Part shown: piece by piece, positions 36,982 to 45,327 of the stretch | Position numbering within the stretch: the stretch's first letter is position 1 | How the letters are laid out: every line of letters begins with the position of its first letter | Source of the DNA: Roseicella aerolata | GTDB taxonomy: Bacteria > Pseudomonadota > Alphaproteobacteria > Acetobacterales > Acetobacteraceae | DNA length: 64,000 nucleotides | NCBI RefSeq assembly: GCF_020523605.1 | Contig: NZ_JAJAQI010000025.1 | Coordinates: 22,806 to 86,805, forward strand | Direction: 5' to 3' | The notes under the pieces: generated by a model | Databases searched by the model: none | Told to the model about the DNA's origin: nothing | The model's input: only the letters and a program-made list of their open reading frames with translations | Position numbers and translations under genes: made by a program

Positions 36982-38513
36982 GGCCGGCGCTCCCGGGCCA
37001 CCGGCGCCGAGCCATCGGGCAGGACGGCCTCCAGATAGGGGCGGCGCGCCGCGATCTGCTCGGCCGTGGCCTGCGCATGGGCCGAGAGAGGGGCGGCGCC
37101 GAGGACGAGCAGGGGCACGAAGGCGAGCGACAGCGCGAGCGCCAGATCGGCCCGGGCCCGTCCCGCCGGACCGGGCGGGGCTTCCCGGAGCGGGCCGACG
37201 GGTTCCCAGAACAGCACGCTGGCGGCGCGGGCCATGGCGAGCGCGCCCACGAAGCCGGAGAGGATGAAGCTCCCCCAGATGACATAGCCCGTGGGCGTGG
37301 CCGGCGCCGCGGCCAGCATCATGACCTTGCCGAGGAAGCCGGAGAGCGGCGGCAGGCCGGTCACGGCGATCGCCAGGGCGAGGAAGGCCGCCGCGAGCCA
37401 TCCCGCGCCGGGCGGCCGGGGGCCGTGCTCGATCCGGTCCGCCGCCTCGCCCCGCCAGGCGACGATGCGCCCGACGAGCAGGAACAGCGCGGCGCTGACC
37501 AGCGTGGTGTGCGGGAGGTAGTAGAGCAGGGCGGCCAGCATCGCCGGCCCGCCCACCGCCACGCCCACCGCCAGCATGCCGGTCGAGAGCAGCAGCAGAT
37601 GCGCGACCATGGGACCGAGCCGCCGGGCGGCCAGCACGCCCAGGGTCGCCACCACCACCGTGCCGAGGGCGGCCGGCATGAGCCAGGGCGCGAGCAGGTC
37701 CGCCGTCCATGGCGTGCCCGCCAGCGCCGTGGCCGAGAGCCGCAGCATGGCGTAGATCCCCACCTTGGTCAGCACGGCGTAGAGCGCGGCGACCGGGGCG
37801 CTCGCCGCGGCATAGGCATGCGGCAGCCAGAAGCCGAGCGGCAGGATCGCCGCCTTGAAGGCGAAGACGCCCAGCATCAGGGCAAGGGCGGTGCGGACGA
37901 GCGGCTGGTCCGCTTCCGGCACGGTGGCGAGCCTGCCCGCCACATCCGCCAGGTTCAGCGTGCCGAGCGTGCCGTAGAGCAGGCCGAGCGCGAACAGGAA
38001 CAGGATCGATCCCGCCAGGTTCAGCGCCACGTAGTGCAGCCCCGTCCGCGCCCGGGCCGGCCCGCCGCCATGCGCCAGCAGGCCGTAGGAGGCGATCAGC
38101 AGCACCTCGAAGAAGACGAAGAGGTTGAACAGGTCGCCGGTGAGGAAGGCGCCGTTCAGCCCGGCGAGCTGAAGCTGGAAGAAGGGGTGGAAGTGCCGGC
38201 CCATCCGGTCCGTGCCGTCGGTGGCGGCCAGCAGCGCGGGGATGGCGACCGCGGTCGTGACCGCCACCATGGTCGCGGCGAGCCGGTCCGCGACGAAGGT
38301 GATGCCGAAGGGGGCGGGCCAGTTGCCGAGCTGGACGGGGATGACGCCGCCATCCCCCGTCGCCCGCAGCAGCAGCGCCGAGGCCAGCGCGAGCAGCGCC
38401 ACCGAGGCGAGGCCGAGCCCGCGCGCCAGGCCAGGCCCGGCGCGGTGCAGGGCAAGCTGCAGGATGGCCGCGACCAGCGGCACCAGGACGGGCAGCAGGG
38501 GCAGGTGGATCAT
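36978..38513 (-). CDS. phaD: Na+(K+)/H+ antiporter subunit D
   Basis: 511 residues and about 14 helices, homologous to complex I NuoL/M/N-type proton channels. It shows DLFNLFVFFEVLLIASYGLL with the TM5 Glu, a Lys-bearing helix (FKAAILPLGFWLPHAYAAASAPVAALYAVLTKVGIYAMLR) and PLSGFLGK. It forms part of the proton/cation path in the Mrp/Pha complex. ATGA overlaps at both ends with phaC and phaE. Confidence 0.95.
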   Translation of the reverse strand: MIHLPLLPVLVPLVAAILQLALHRAGPGLARGLGLASVALLALASALLLRATGDGGVIPVQLGNWPAPFGITFVADRLAATMVAVTTAVAIPALLAATDGTDRMGRHFHPFFQLQLAGLNGAFLTGDLFNLFVFFEVLLIASYGLLAHGGGPARARTGLHYVALNLAGSILFLFALGLLYGTLGTLNLADVAGRLATVPEADQPLVRTALALMLGVFAFKAAILPLGFWLPHAYAAASAPVAALYAVLTKVGIYAMLRLSATALAGTPWTADLLAPWLMPAALGTVVVATLGVLAARRLGPMVAHLLLLSTGMLAVGVAVGGPAMLAALLYYLPHTTLVSAALFLLVGRIVAWRGEAADRIEHGPRPPGAGWLAAAFLALAIAVTGLPPLSGFLGKVMMLAAAPATPTGYVIWGSFILSGFVGALAMARAASVLFWEPVGPLREAPPGPAGRARADLALALSLAFVPLLVLGAAPLSAHAQATAEQIAARRPYLEAVLPDGSAPVARERRP

Positions 38514-38860
38514 CGCCGGCCCTCCCCGTCGCCGCCATCCACATGGTCGCCGCCGGTTTCCGCGAGGGTGCGCAGCGCGAAGGCCACCAGGAAGGCCGTC
38601 ATGCCGAAGCTGATGACGATGGCGGTGAGGACGAGCGCCTGCGGCAGCGGGTCCGCCGCGAGGGCGGTGCCGGCGGCGACCGCATCCAGCACCAGCGGCG
38701 GGGCCTCGGCCGAGAGGCGCCCACCGGCGAAGATGAACAGATTGGCGGCATAGGAGAGGAGGGTCAGCCCGAGCACCACGGAGAAGCTGCGCTCCCGCAG
38801 GATGAGGTAGATGCCGGTGGCGACGAGGGCGCCGATCCCGGCCGAGACGATCAGTTCCAT
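38510..38860 (-). CDS. phaC: Na+(K+)/H+ antiporter subunit C
   Basis: 116 residues, NuoK-like, three helices (IVSAGIGALVATGIYLILRERSFSVVLGLTLLSYAANLFIFAGG and ALVLTAIVISFGMTAFLVAFALR). The ATG shares its A with the TGA of the fused phaAB gene. Confidence 0.94.
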   Translation of the reverse strand: MELIVSAGIGALVATGIYLILRERSFSVVLGLTLLSYAANLFIFAGGRLSAEAPPLVLDAVAAGTALAADPLPQALVLTAIVISFGMTAFLVAFALRTLAETGGDHVDGGDGEGRR

Positions 38861-41745
38861 CAGGCGCGGCCCTCCCCGGCGGCCGTCGGGGTGCCGGCGA
38901 CGGCCGCCTCGGCGCGGGTCGCCGGCGGGCGCAGGCCGGCCGGCGAGCCGGCCATGCCGGCGCGCTCGCGGTGGCTGAGCCGCCCCAACTCCGAGAGGAC
39001 CAGCAACACGGTCGCCACCACCGTGAGATAGACGCCGAGGTCGAAGACCAGCGCCGAGGCGAGGTGGGTCTTGCCCACCAGCGGGATCGGCACGTAGCCA
39101 TGCGTCCCCGTGAGGAAGGGCGCGCCGAAGGCCATGCTGGCCAGCCCCGTCCCGACCGCGAGGCCGAGGCCGAGGGCGAAGAGGCGCAGGTGGTCCACGC
39201 GCAGCCGGGCGCTGGTGACCTCGATCCCCACCGCGAGATACTGCAGGATCAGCACCACGCCGGTGATCAGCCCGGCGATGAAGCCGCCGCCCGGCAGGTT
39301 GTGCCCGCGCAGGAGGATGTAGAAGGCCGCGGTCAGGGCCAGCGGCAGCAGCGGTCGCATCAGCATCGCCAGCATGACCGGGTGGCGGTCGGCCGCGGAT
39401 TCGGCGCTCCCGGCCAGGGGACGCAGCCGCAGCCCCTCGAGCAGCGCATGCGCGCCGAGCGCGGCGATGGCCAGCACCGTGATCTCGCCCAGCGTGTCGA
39501 AGCCGCGGAAATCGACCAGGATGACATTGACCACATTGGTGCCGCCGCCGCCCTCGACCGCATTGGCGGTGAACCAGCCGGAGACGGTCTCGAAGGGCCG
39601 CGTCAGCATGGCATAGGCCAGCGCGGTGGCGCCGGCCCCCCCGGCCGCGGCGATGGCGATGTCGCGGGCACGGCGCCCGGCCGGCGCCTCGCGCGGCGCC
39701 TCCGTCGGCAGGTAGCGCAGGGCCAGCAGCAGCAGCACGATGGTCACCACCTCGACCGAGAGCTGGGTCAGCGCCAGGTCGGGTGCCGAGAAGCGGATGA
39801 AGGTGAGGGAGACGATCAGGCCGACGACGCTGGCGAAGACCACCGCGATCAGCCGCCGGCGATGCATCGCCGCGCAGCCGAAGGCGCCGACCAGCAGGGC
39901 GAGCAGCGCGCCCCAGGCCGCCGGATCGGTCGGCGTGTGCGGCAGGTCCCCGGCAAGGGGTGCCGGCCCGGCTCCCATATGGCCGAAGAGACCGAGCCCC
40001 AGCGCCGCGAGCACGAGGAAGGCGAGGTAGCGGCGGAGCGAGCCCGTATCCAGGGCAGCGAAGACGCTGCGGGAGAAGCGCGCGGCCGCGTTGAAGACGC
40101 GCTCGAAGGCCGCCGGGCTCTTCAGCTTCGGGGCGAAGCGCTCATGCAGGCCGTACAGCACGTGGCGGAAGCGGTACCAGAGAACCCCGCCCGCCAGCGC
40201 CACCAGGCTCATCGCCAGGGGCAGGTTGAAGCCGTGCCAGATGGCCAGCTTGTAGGCCGGCGGCGGCCCGCCGAGCGCCGCGGCCGAGGCCGTCCAGAGC
40301 AGGGCACCGACCGAGAGCTGCGGCAGCAGCCCGACGACCAGGCAGAGCGTGGCGAGGATGCCGACCGGCGCCCGCATCCAGCGCACCGGCTCATGCGGCG
40401 CGCGGGGCAGGTCGATCGGATCGCCGTTGAAGAAGACGTCGTGGACGAAGCGGATCGAGTAGGCGACCGAGAGCAGGCCGGCCAGGGTGGCGAAGGCCGG
40501 CAGGAGATAGGCGTAGCCGGCCAGCGCGGGATGCTCCACCGCCTCGGTGAAGAACATCTCCTTGCTGAGGAAGCCGTTCATCAGCGGCACCCCCGCCATC
40601 GCGGCGGCCGCCACCATGCCGAGCACCGCGGTCCGCGGCATGAAGCGGAACAGACCGTTGATCCGCCGCATGTCCCGCGTGCCGCATTCGTGGTCGATGA
40701 TGCCGGCCGCCATGAAGAGCGAGGCCTTGAAGGTCGCGTGGTTGATGATGTGGAACACCGCGGCGACGGTGCTGAGCTCCGTCTCCATCCCGAGCAGCAG
40801 GGTGATCAGCCCGAGATGGCTGACCGTAGAATAGGCGAGCAGCCCCTTCAGGTCGTGCTTGAGCAGCGCGACATAGGCGCCATAGACGAGCGTGACCGCG
40901 CCCGTGCCGCTGACCAGTCCGAACCACTCCGGCGTGCCCGACAGGGCGGGGAAGAGGCGCGCGAGCAGGAAGACGCCCGCCTTCACCATGGTCGCGGAGT
41001 GGAGGTAGGCGCTGACCGGCGTCGGCGCCGCCATGGCGTTGGGCAGCCAGAAGTGGAAGGGAAACTGCGCCGACTTGGTGAAGGCGCCGAGCAGCACCAG
41101 GACCAGCATCACCGGATAGAGCGCGTGGGCGCGGATCGCCTCGCCCGATGCCAGGATCACGGACAATTCCAGGCTGCCGGTGATGCGGCCGAGCAGCAGC
41201 ACCCCCGCGAGCAGGGCGAGCCCCCCGCCGCCGGTGACCGCCAGCGCCATGCGGGCCGCGATCCGCGCCTCCACCTCGTCGTGCTTGTAGGCGATGAGCA
41301 GGAAGGAGGTGATGCTGGTGATCTCCCAGCACACCACCAGCAGCAGCAGGTTCTCGGACAGCACCACGCCGAGCATGCCGCCGGCGAAGGCGAGGAGGGT
41401 GCCGTAGAGGCGCCCGAGCCCGTCCTTCTTCGGCATGTAATAGGCGGCATAGAGCACGATGAGCTGGCCAATGCCGAGGATCAGCAGGGAGAACAGCAGG
41501 CCGAGCCCATCGAAGCGGAAGGAGAGGTCGAGGCCCCAGGCGGTCAGCCAGGGAATGCGGAAGACGACGACCTCGCCCGCGAAGGCGGCGGGGACGAGCG
41601 GGGCGAGCAGCAGCGCGGGAACCGCCATGGCCGCGGCGGCCAGCCAGGCCGTGGCGCTCCGGCCGATGCGGGGCGAGAGGGCGCCGACCAGGGCCGCGCC
41701 CAGGAAGAGCGCGAGAACGGCCAGCGGCAGGGTGGCGCCGGGCAT
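38860..41745 (-). CDS. phaAB: Fused Na+(K+)/H+ antiporter subunits A and B
   Basis: A 961-residue protein. The NuoL-like MrpA core runs from residue 1 to about 560 (SENLLLLVVCWEITSITSFLLIAYKHDE with the TM5 Glu, then KSAQFPFHFWLPNAMAAPTPVSAYLHSATMVKAG). DUF4040 and NuoJ-like segments follow, and then a C-terminal MnhB domain from about 800 (LMRPLLPLALTAAFYILLRGHNLPGGGFIAG). The B subunit is therefore not a separate gene, matching group 2 Mrp (Pha) operons. The complex exchanges external H+ for internal Na+ or K+ and supports pH and salt tolerance. It is first in the operon; the promoter must lie in the long gap upstream. Confidence 0.95.
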   Translation of the reverse strand: MPGATLPLAVLALFLGAALVGALSPRIGRSATAWLAAAAMAVPALLLAPLVPAAFAGEVVVFRIPWLTAWGLDLSFRFDGLGLLFSLLILGIGQLIVLYAAYYMPKKDGLGRLYGTLLAFAGGMLGVVLSENLLLLVVCWEITSITSFLLIAYKHDEVEARIAARMALAVTGGGGLALLAGVLLLGRITGSLELSVILASGEAIRAHALYPVMLVLVLLGAFTKSAQFPFHFWLPNAMAAPTPVSAYLHSATMVKAGVFLLARLFPALSGTPEWFGLVSGTGAVTLVYGAYVALLKHDLKGLLAYSTVSHLGLITLLLGMETELSTVAAVFHIINHATFKASLFMAAGIIDHECGTRDMRRINGLFRFMPRTAVLGMVAAAAMAGVPLMNGFLSKEMFFTEAVEHPALAGYAYLLPAFATLAGLLSVAYSIRFVHDVFFNGDPIDLPRAPHEPVRWMRAPVGILATLCLVVGLLPQLSVGALLWTASAAALGGPPPAYKLAIWHGFNLPLAMSLVALAGGVLWYRFRHVLYGLHERFAPKLKSPAAFERVFNAAARFSRSVFAALDTGSLRRYLAFLVLAALGLGLFGHMGAGPAPLAGDLPHTPTDPAAWGALLALLVGAFGCAAMHRRRLIAVVFASVVGLIVSLTFIRFSAPDLALTQLSVEVVTIVLLLLALRYLPTEAPREAPAGRRARDIAIAAAGGAGATALAYAMLTRPFETVSGWFTANAVEGGGGTNVVNVILVDFRGFDTLGEITVLAIAALGAHALLEGLRLRPLAGSAESAADRHPVMLAMLMRPLLPLALTAAFYILLRGHNLPGGGFIAGLITGVVLILQYLAVGIEVTSARLRVDHLRLFALGLGLAVGTGLASMAFGAPFLTGTHGYVPIPLVGKTHLASALVFDLGVYLTVVATVLLVLSELGRLSHRERAGMAGSPAGLRPPATRAEAAVAGTPTAAGEGRA

Positions 41746-42655
41746 CAGGTCACCCCCGGCCGATGGAATGACCGAGGCGACCGGCCTTGCCGCAGGCATG
41801 GCGCCTGCACCCGGCACGGGCGAAGACCCGCGGATGGCATCCGAAGCGGACCCGACCGCATCTCAGCACCGGCCATGCAGCGTGCCGGCGGCCCCGGTAT
41901 CGCGGAGGCGGGCGCCTGCTCCGCTGGCAGCCGTCCCGTGTGATGTCATGCCCGGGAGCCTCGCTGCCGGCAGATCGCGCATCGTCACCTCCATCCTGTG
42001 CAGTCCGGCACATCCAGCTCCGCAAGGCGCGCCGCACCGCCCGCGGCCAGTCTACACCGCGGGGCACGACACTCCAGATCGGCGCAGGAACGCGGCGCGC
42101 TACCCCGTGTTCGCCGGCTGCATGCCGATTTTGCGACCTGCTGCTGCCGGGCGCGGTAGCGCCCCCGAGGTCAGGGGCATTCGCGGGCCGTGGGGCCGGA
42201 CCCTGTCCCGCTGGCGGCGGAATGCAGCGCCACCAGGCCGGCGCCGGTCACTCGGGTGCGTGAACGCCCCGGATCGAGCCTCTGCCCCACAGCCGGTGCT
42301 GCATCCGCAACGATGGCGTTCCGCAGGAATGGTGACACGCGGAAGCGGCCGCGGCCGCCGATGGCGGCTGCAGGTCGGGACTTACGCCGGACCGGCGCCG
42401 CCCATGGCAGGCAGCGCGCCCGCTCCATGACGCTGGAAACCATCGGCGCCGTCGGCGACACAGCGCCGGTCAGCCTGCCCGCCGCGCCAGCCCGATGCGG
42501 CGGCCCAACCCGCCAGGGACCGTCGCTCCTGCAGCAGGCGATGGAACGCGGCCGCCCGGCGCCCCGGAGACAGAAGGCGGCCGAGCCATGCTGCAGATGC
42601 ACCCGGATGCCCGCGGCCCGCCATCCGCGCCGGGATCACCCGTTCCAGTGGCCGC
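41746..42655. other. 910-base stretch without a recognisable gene
   Basis: Open frames here (for example 42190-42750 plus and 42171-42602 minus) have Arg/Pro/Ala-rich, low-complexity translations with no ribosome site or domain, and look like GC-driven noise. The phaAB promoter and leader should be in the right-to-left reading of 41746-42000, but I see no convincing -35/-10 pair. Decayed genes are possible. Confidence 0.5.
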
Positions 42656-42967
42656 TCAGCCCCGGCGCGCGGCCAGGACGGGCACCGGCACCGGCTCCCG
42701 CCGGCCGCCGCCGCGCTCGTCATCATCGGGCGGCCGGTCCTCCAGCATGACGGCGACGCCGATCTGCACGGCGCCGAGGGTCAGGCCGCAGAAGAACCAG
42801 AGCAGCAGGGCGGGCCAGGGATGGCCCGGGGCGCGGCGCAGCACCTCCGCCACGCCGCCGGGATTGGCCCAGAACAGCGCCAGGATCAGCAGCGCGGCCA
42901 GCCCGAAGCCGATGGCGGCGTGGCGGAGGAGGAAGGCGACGGCGACCGGAAGCTTCGGGGCAGGCAT
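42656..42967 (-). CDS. Small two-helix membrane protein of unknown function
   Basis: 103 residues with two hydrophobic helices (AAIGFGLAALLILALFW and PWPALLLWFFCGLTLGAVQIGVAVML) and an acidic/basic tail (EDRPPDDDERGGGRRE). No family role is known to me; similar short integral proteins are common in alphaproteobacteria. It is followed, on its upstream side, by a full R1 repeat. Confidence 0.6.
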   Translation of the reverse strand: MPAPKLPVAVAFLLRHAAIGFGLAALLILALFWANPGGVAEVLRRAPGHPWPALLLWFFCGLTLGAVQIGVAVMLEDRPPDDDERGGGRREPVPVPVLAARRG

Positions 42968-43007
42968 GGCGCGGGGGTCCTGTCACGGGGGCGGCGGGGG
43001 CGAGACC

Positions 43008-43099
43008 AGAGCGGATCGCGGACGGGCATGAACGCCCGGGAGCCTGAATCTGCTCGAGAAACAGAGAACTACAGCGGATTGCCCGAATGCCAATCCGCC
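43008..43099. repeat. R1 repeat, full two-hairpin copy
   Basis: AGAGCGGATCGCGGACGGG ... GAACGCCCGGGAGCCTGA ... TCTGCTC (hairpin B) is followed by AGAGAACTACAGCGGATTG ... CAATCCGC (hairpin A). It lies between the YeeE operon end and the small membrane-protein gene. Confidence 0.68.
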
Positions 43100-43139
43100 A
43101 TGGGTCCTTGTCCTAGCCCAGGGCGACGCGGGCGGAAGG

Positions 43140-43174
43140 GGCACCCCGCCCAGCACGCGACCGTGCGGGGTGCC
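43140..43174 (-). terminator. Stem-loop downstream of the YeeE pair
   Basis: GGCACCCCGC (43140-43149) pairs perfectly with GCGGGGTGCC (43165-43174), a 10-bp stem about 20 bases after the stop of the last YeeE gene. No T-run is present, so termination is inferred from position. Confidence 0.45.
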
Positions 43175-43195
43175 TCGCTCACGGTCCGCGATCCG

Positions 43196-43822
43196 CTACC
43201 CGGCTGCCCGCAGCCCGGTGAGCGGTTCTGCCCCTGCCGGGGGCGCCTGCGGCAGCAGCCCATCCGCCGCCGGGCCGATCTCCGCCCGCCAGGGCCGCCA
43301 GCGCTCCAGCGCGACGAGGCCGGCCACCAGCAGCGCGGCGAAGCCGAGGGCAAGCGGCCAGAAGGGCAGGCCGGTGACATGGGCGAGCGTGATGCGGCCC
43401 GGGCCACCGGTCAGCAGCAGCGGCTTCAGCACCGGTTCGGCATAGGCGAAGGCGGTGGCGCCGAGCAGCCCGCCTGCGAGGGTGAACCAGGCATCGCGGT
43501 AGCCCGCGCCGATCTGCGCCGCGACCGTGCCGGGGCAGGCGCCGGCCAGCGCGATGCCGATGCCGAGCAGCAGGCCGCCCAGCAGGTCGGCGCCGTAGAG
43601 CGTGGCCTTGGGGTGAAGCTTCGCCAGGCCGAGGCCGTTCAGCACGGCCAGTACGAGGAGGCCGGTGGTGACGGCCGTCAGGAAGATCTTCAGCATCAGG
43701 AAGTTGCGGAGCTGCATCTGGCCGAGGATCACCCCCGGCTCGAAGACCCGCGACTTCTCGAGCGCGAGGCCGAAGACGGCGCCCATGGCGAGGCCGATGG
43801 CGATGGCGGCGAGGACGGACAT
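43196..43822 (-). CDS. YeeE/YedE-family sulfur-compound transport protein, second subunit
   Basis: 208 residues, about six helices. LEKSRVFEPGVILGQMQLRNFLMLKIFLTAVTTGLLVLA and GIALAGACPGTVAAQIGAGY are the conserved half-transporter motifs, with the Cys in the AGACPGT loop. In YeeE/TsuA such cysteines help pass thiosulfate. Here the transporter is split into two genes, as in the PmpA/PmpB pairs of bacteria that carry the BigR sulfide regulator. It is preceded by its partner 18 bases upstream. Confidence 0.88.
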   Translation of the reverse strand: MSVLAAIAIGLAMGAVFGLALEKSRVFEPGVILGQMQLRNFLMLKIFLTAVTTGLLVLAVLNGLGLAKLHPKATLYGADLLGGLLLGIGIALAGACPGTVAAQIGAGYRDAWFTLAGGLLGATAFAYAEPVLKPLLLTGGPGRITLAHVTGLPFWPLALGFAALLVAGLVALERWRPWRAEIGPAADGLLPQAPPAGAEPLTGLRAAG

Positions 43823-43840
43823 GGCGTCTCTCCCTCTGTC

Positions 43841-44356
43841 TCAGACGCGGCGGAGCAGGAAGGCGGTGGCGATGCCGCCGGCGAACATGGCGGTGACCGC
43901 GAGGATCGAGCCGACCGCGAGCTGCGCCATGCCGGAGATGCCGTGGCCGGAGGTGCAGCCATCGGCGATGCGGGCGCCGGCCAGCATGATGAAGCCGGCG
44001 GCGAAGGCGAGGGCGAAGCGGCGTGCCGTGCTCGGGCTGCCGAGGGCACGGGTCCAGACCGGCGAGATGCCGTGCCGGCGCATGCCCGACAGCCGCGCGG
44101 AGAGAAGGGCGCCGAGCGCGATGCCGGCGACGACGGCCACCTGCCACCAGTTCTTGGCACCCGAGAGGTGCTTCGCGGCGTAGTCCATGGCGGCGAGGCC
44201 GGGATCGGCGAAGGCCGCAAGGCTGGCGCCGACCGTGACATAGGAGGAGGAGGTGCCGAGCGCGGTGTCGAGCAGCAGGAAGGCCGGGATCTGCAGTAGG
44301 CCGATGAGGATGCCCGCGAAATAGGGCGACCAGGCCCGGTCGGTGAGCGAGGGCAT
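43841..44356 (-). CDS. YeeE/YedE-family sulfur-compound transport protein, first subunit
   Basis: 171 residues with about four helices. The hallmark FIMLAGARIADGCTSGHGISGMAQ carries the second conserved Cys loop. Together with the downstream gene it makes a full YeeE-like channel, likely for thiosulfate or a related sulfur species. A promoter with an AT-rich palindrome in its spacer lies 39-66 bases upstream. Confidence 0.88.
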   Translation of the reverse strand: MPSLTDRAWSPYFAGILIGLLQIPAFLLLDTALGTSSSYVTVGASLAAFADPGLAAMDYAAKHLSGAKNWWQVAVVAGIALGALLSARLSGMRRHGISPVWTRALGSPSTARRFALAFAAGFIMLAGARIADGCTSGHGISGMAQLAVGSILAVTAMFAGGIATAFLLRRV

Positions 44357-44394
44357 GGAAATGCTCCCAGAAGCCCGGGATGGGCGGCAGCCAT

Positions 44395-44422
44395 CATATA
44401 AGATATATCTAAATCACATCAA
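44395..44422 (-). promoter_or_regulatory. Promoter with embedded palindromic operator for the YeeE pair
   Basis: On the minus strand TTGATG (44422-44417) and TATATG (44400-44395) are 16 bases apart. The spacer contains the perfect palindrome AGATATATCT (44401-44410). This AT island is striking in GC-rich DNA and overlaps the end of the ABC ATPase gene. AT-rich palindromes between -35 and -10 are typical of ArsR-type repressors such as BigR. Confidence 0.6.
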
Positions 44423-45128
44423 GCTCATGTTTCTCCGGCCGGCTCTCCGCCTCGATCCGCCCGTCGCGCAGGCTCACCAGCCGGTCGAAGCGGGAGAAGA
44501 TCTTCTCGTCATGCGTCACCACCAGTACGGCGGCCGCCTGTTCCCGCGCCACCTGCCGCAGCAGGTCCATCACCACCCCGGCGCGCTCGGAGTCGAGCGC
44601 CGCGGTCGGCTCATCCGCCAGGATGATGCGCGGGTGGTTGGCGAGGGCCCGCGCGATCGCCACGCGCTGCGCCTCCCCGCCCGAGAGCTTCGCCGGCATG
44701 GCGGCGGCCCGCTTCCCGACCTGCAGATAGTCCAGCAGCGCGCGCGCCCGCTGCCGCGCCGCCTTCAGCGGCACGCCGTTCAGCGTCTGGGCCAGGGCGA
44801 CATTGTCGGTCGCGTCCAGGAAGGGCAGCAGGTTGTGGAACTGGAAGATGAAGCCGATGCGCTCGCGCCGGAAGGCGCGCAGGTCGGTCCGCCGCCAGCG
44901 CCCCTCCCACACCGTCTCGCCGGCCAGGCGCAGCAGGCCCGCATCCGGCTCCAGGATGCAGGCGACGAGGTTGAGCAGGGTGGACTTCCCGCTGCCGGAG
45001 GGGCCGCGCAGCCCGACCACCTCGCCGGCCGCGACCGAGAGGGTGATGTCGGAGAGCGCCTGCACCCGCGCCTCGCCCTCCCCGAAGCCCTTGGCGATGC
45101 CGCGCAGCTCGACCAGCGCGTCGCTCAT
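44409..45128 (-). CDS. ABC exporter ATP-binding protein (DevA/LolD-like)
   Basis: 239 residues. Walker A is RGPSGSGKST at 41-50, the signature is LSGGEAQRVAIARAL, and Walker B is RIILADEPTAAL, with the H-loop VVTHDEKIF. It powers the neighbouring DevC-like permease. ATG 45128 is chosen; the frame is open to 45470 with other possible starts but no homologous extension. The permease stop lies 199 bases upstream, a loose spacing for this otherwise tight set. Confidence 0.9.
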   Translation of the reverse strand: MSDALVELRGIAKGFGEGEARVQALSDITLSVAAGEVVGLRGPSGSGKSTLLNLVACILEPDAGLLRLAGETVWEGRWRRTDLRAFRRERIGFIFQFHNLLPFLDATDNVALAQTLNGVPLKAARQRARALLDYLQVGKRAAAMPAKLSGGEAQRVAIARALANHPRIILADEPTAALDSERAGVVMDLLRQVAREQAAAVLVVTHDEKIFSRFDRLVSLRDGRIEAESRPEKHELDVI

Positions 45129-45327
45129 CCTGGCCTGCCCTGCCGGGTGCCGCTGCCGCCGGATGGTCCGCATGGGCAGGCGCGAGGGCTTCCGGAGGCC
45201 GGCTGCGGCGCGGATGGCCGCCTTCGGGTCTCGCGCCCCGCCGCAGGCCCGCGGCCCCGCGCCGCCCCGCCACGGCCCCGGCGCGCCCGCGGCGCACGGC
45301 ACCGGCCGGGCCCTGGCTGGGCCGCCC

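Noticed and set aside
38971..41943. A 990-codon open frame antisense to phaAB
   Set aside because: Same cause; phaAB on the other strand has clear homology and operon spacing.
42190..42750. A 186-codon frame as a gene in the pha upstream gap
   Set aside because: No ribosome site, low-complexity Arg/Pro/Ala translation, and overlap with a better minus-strand gene.
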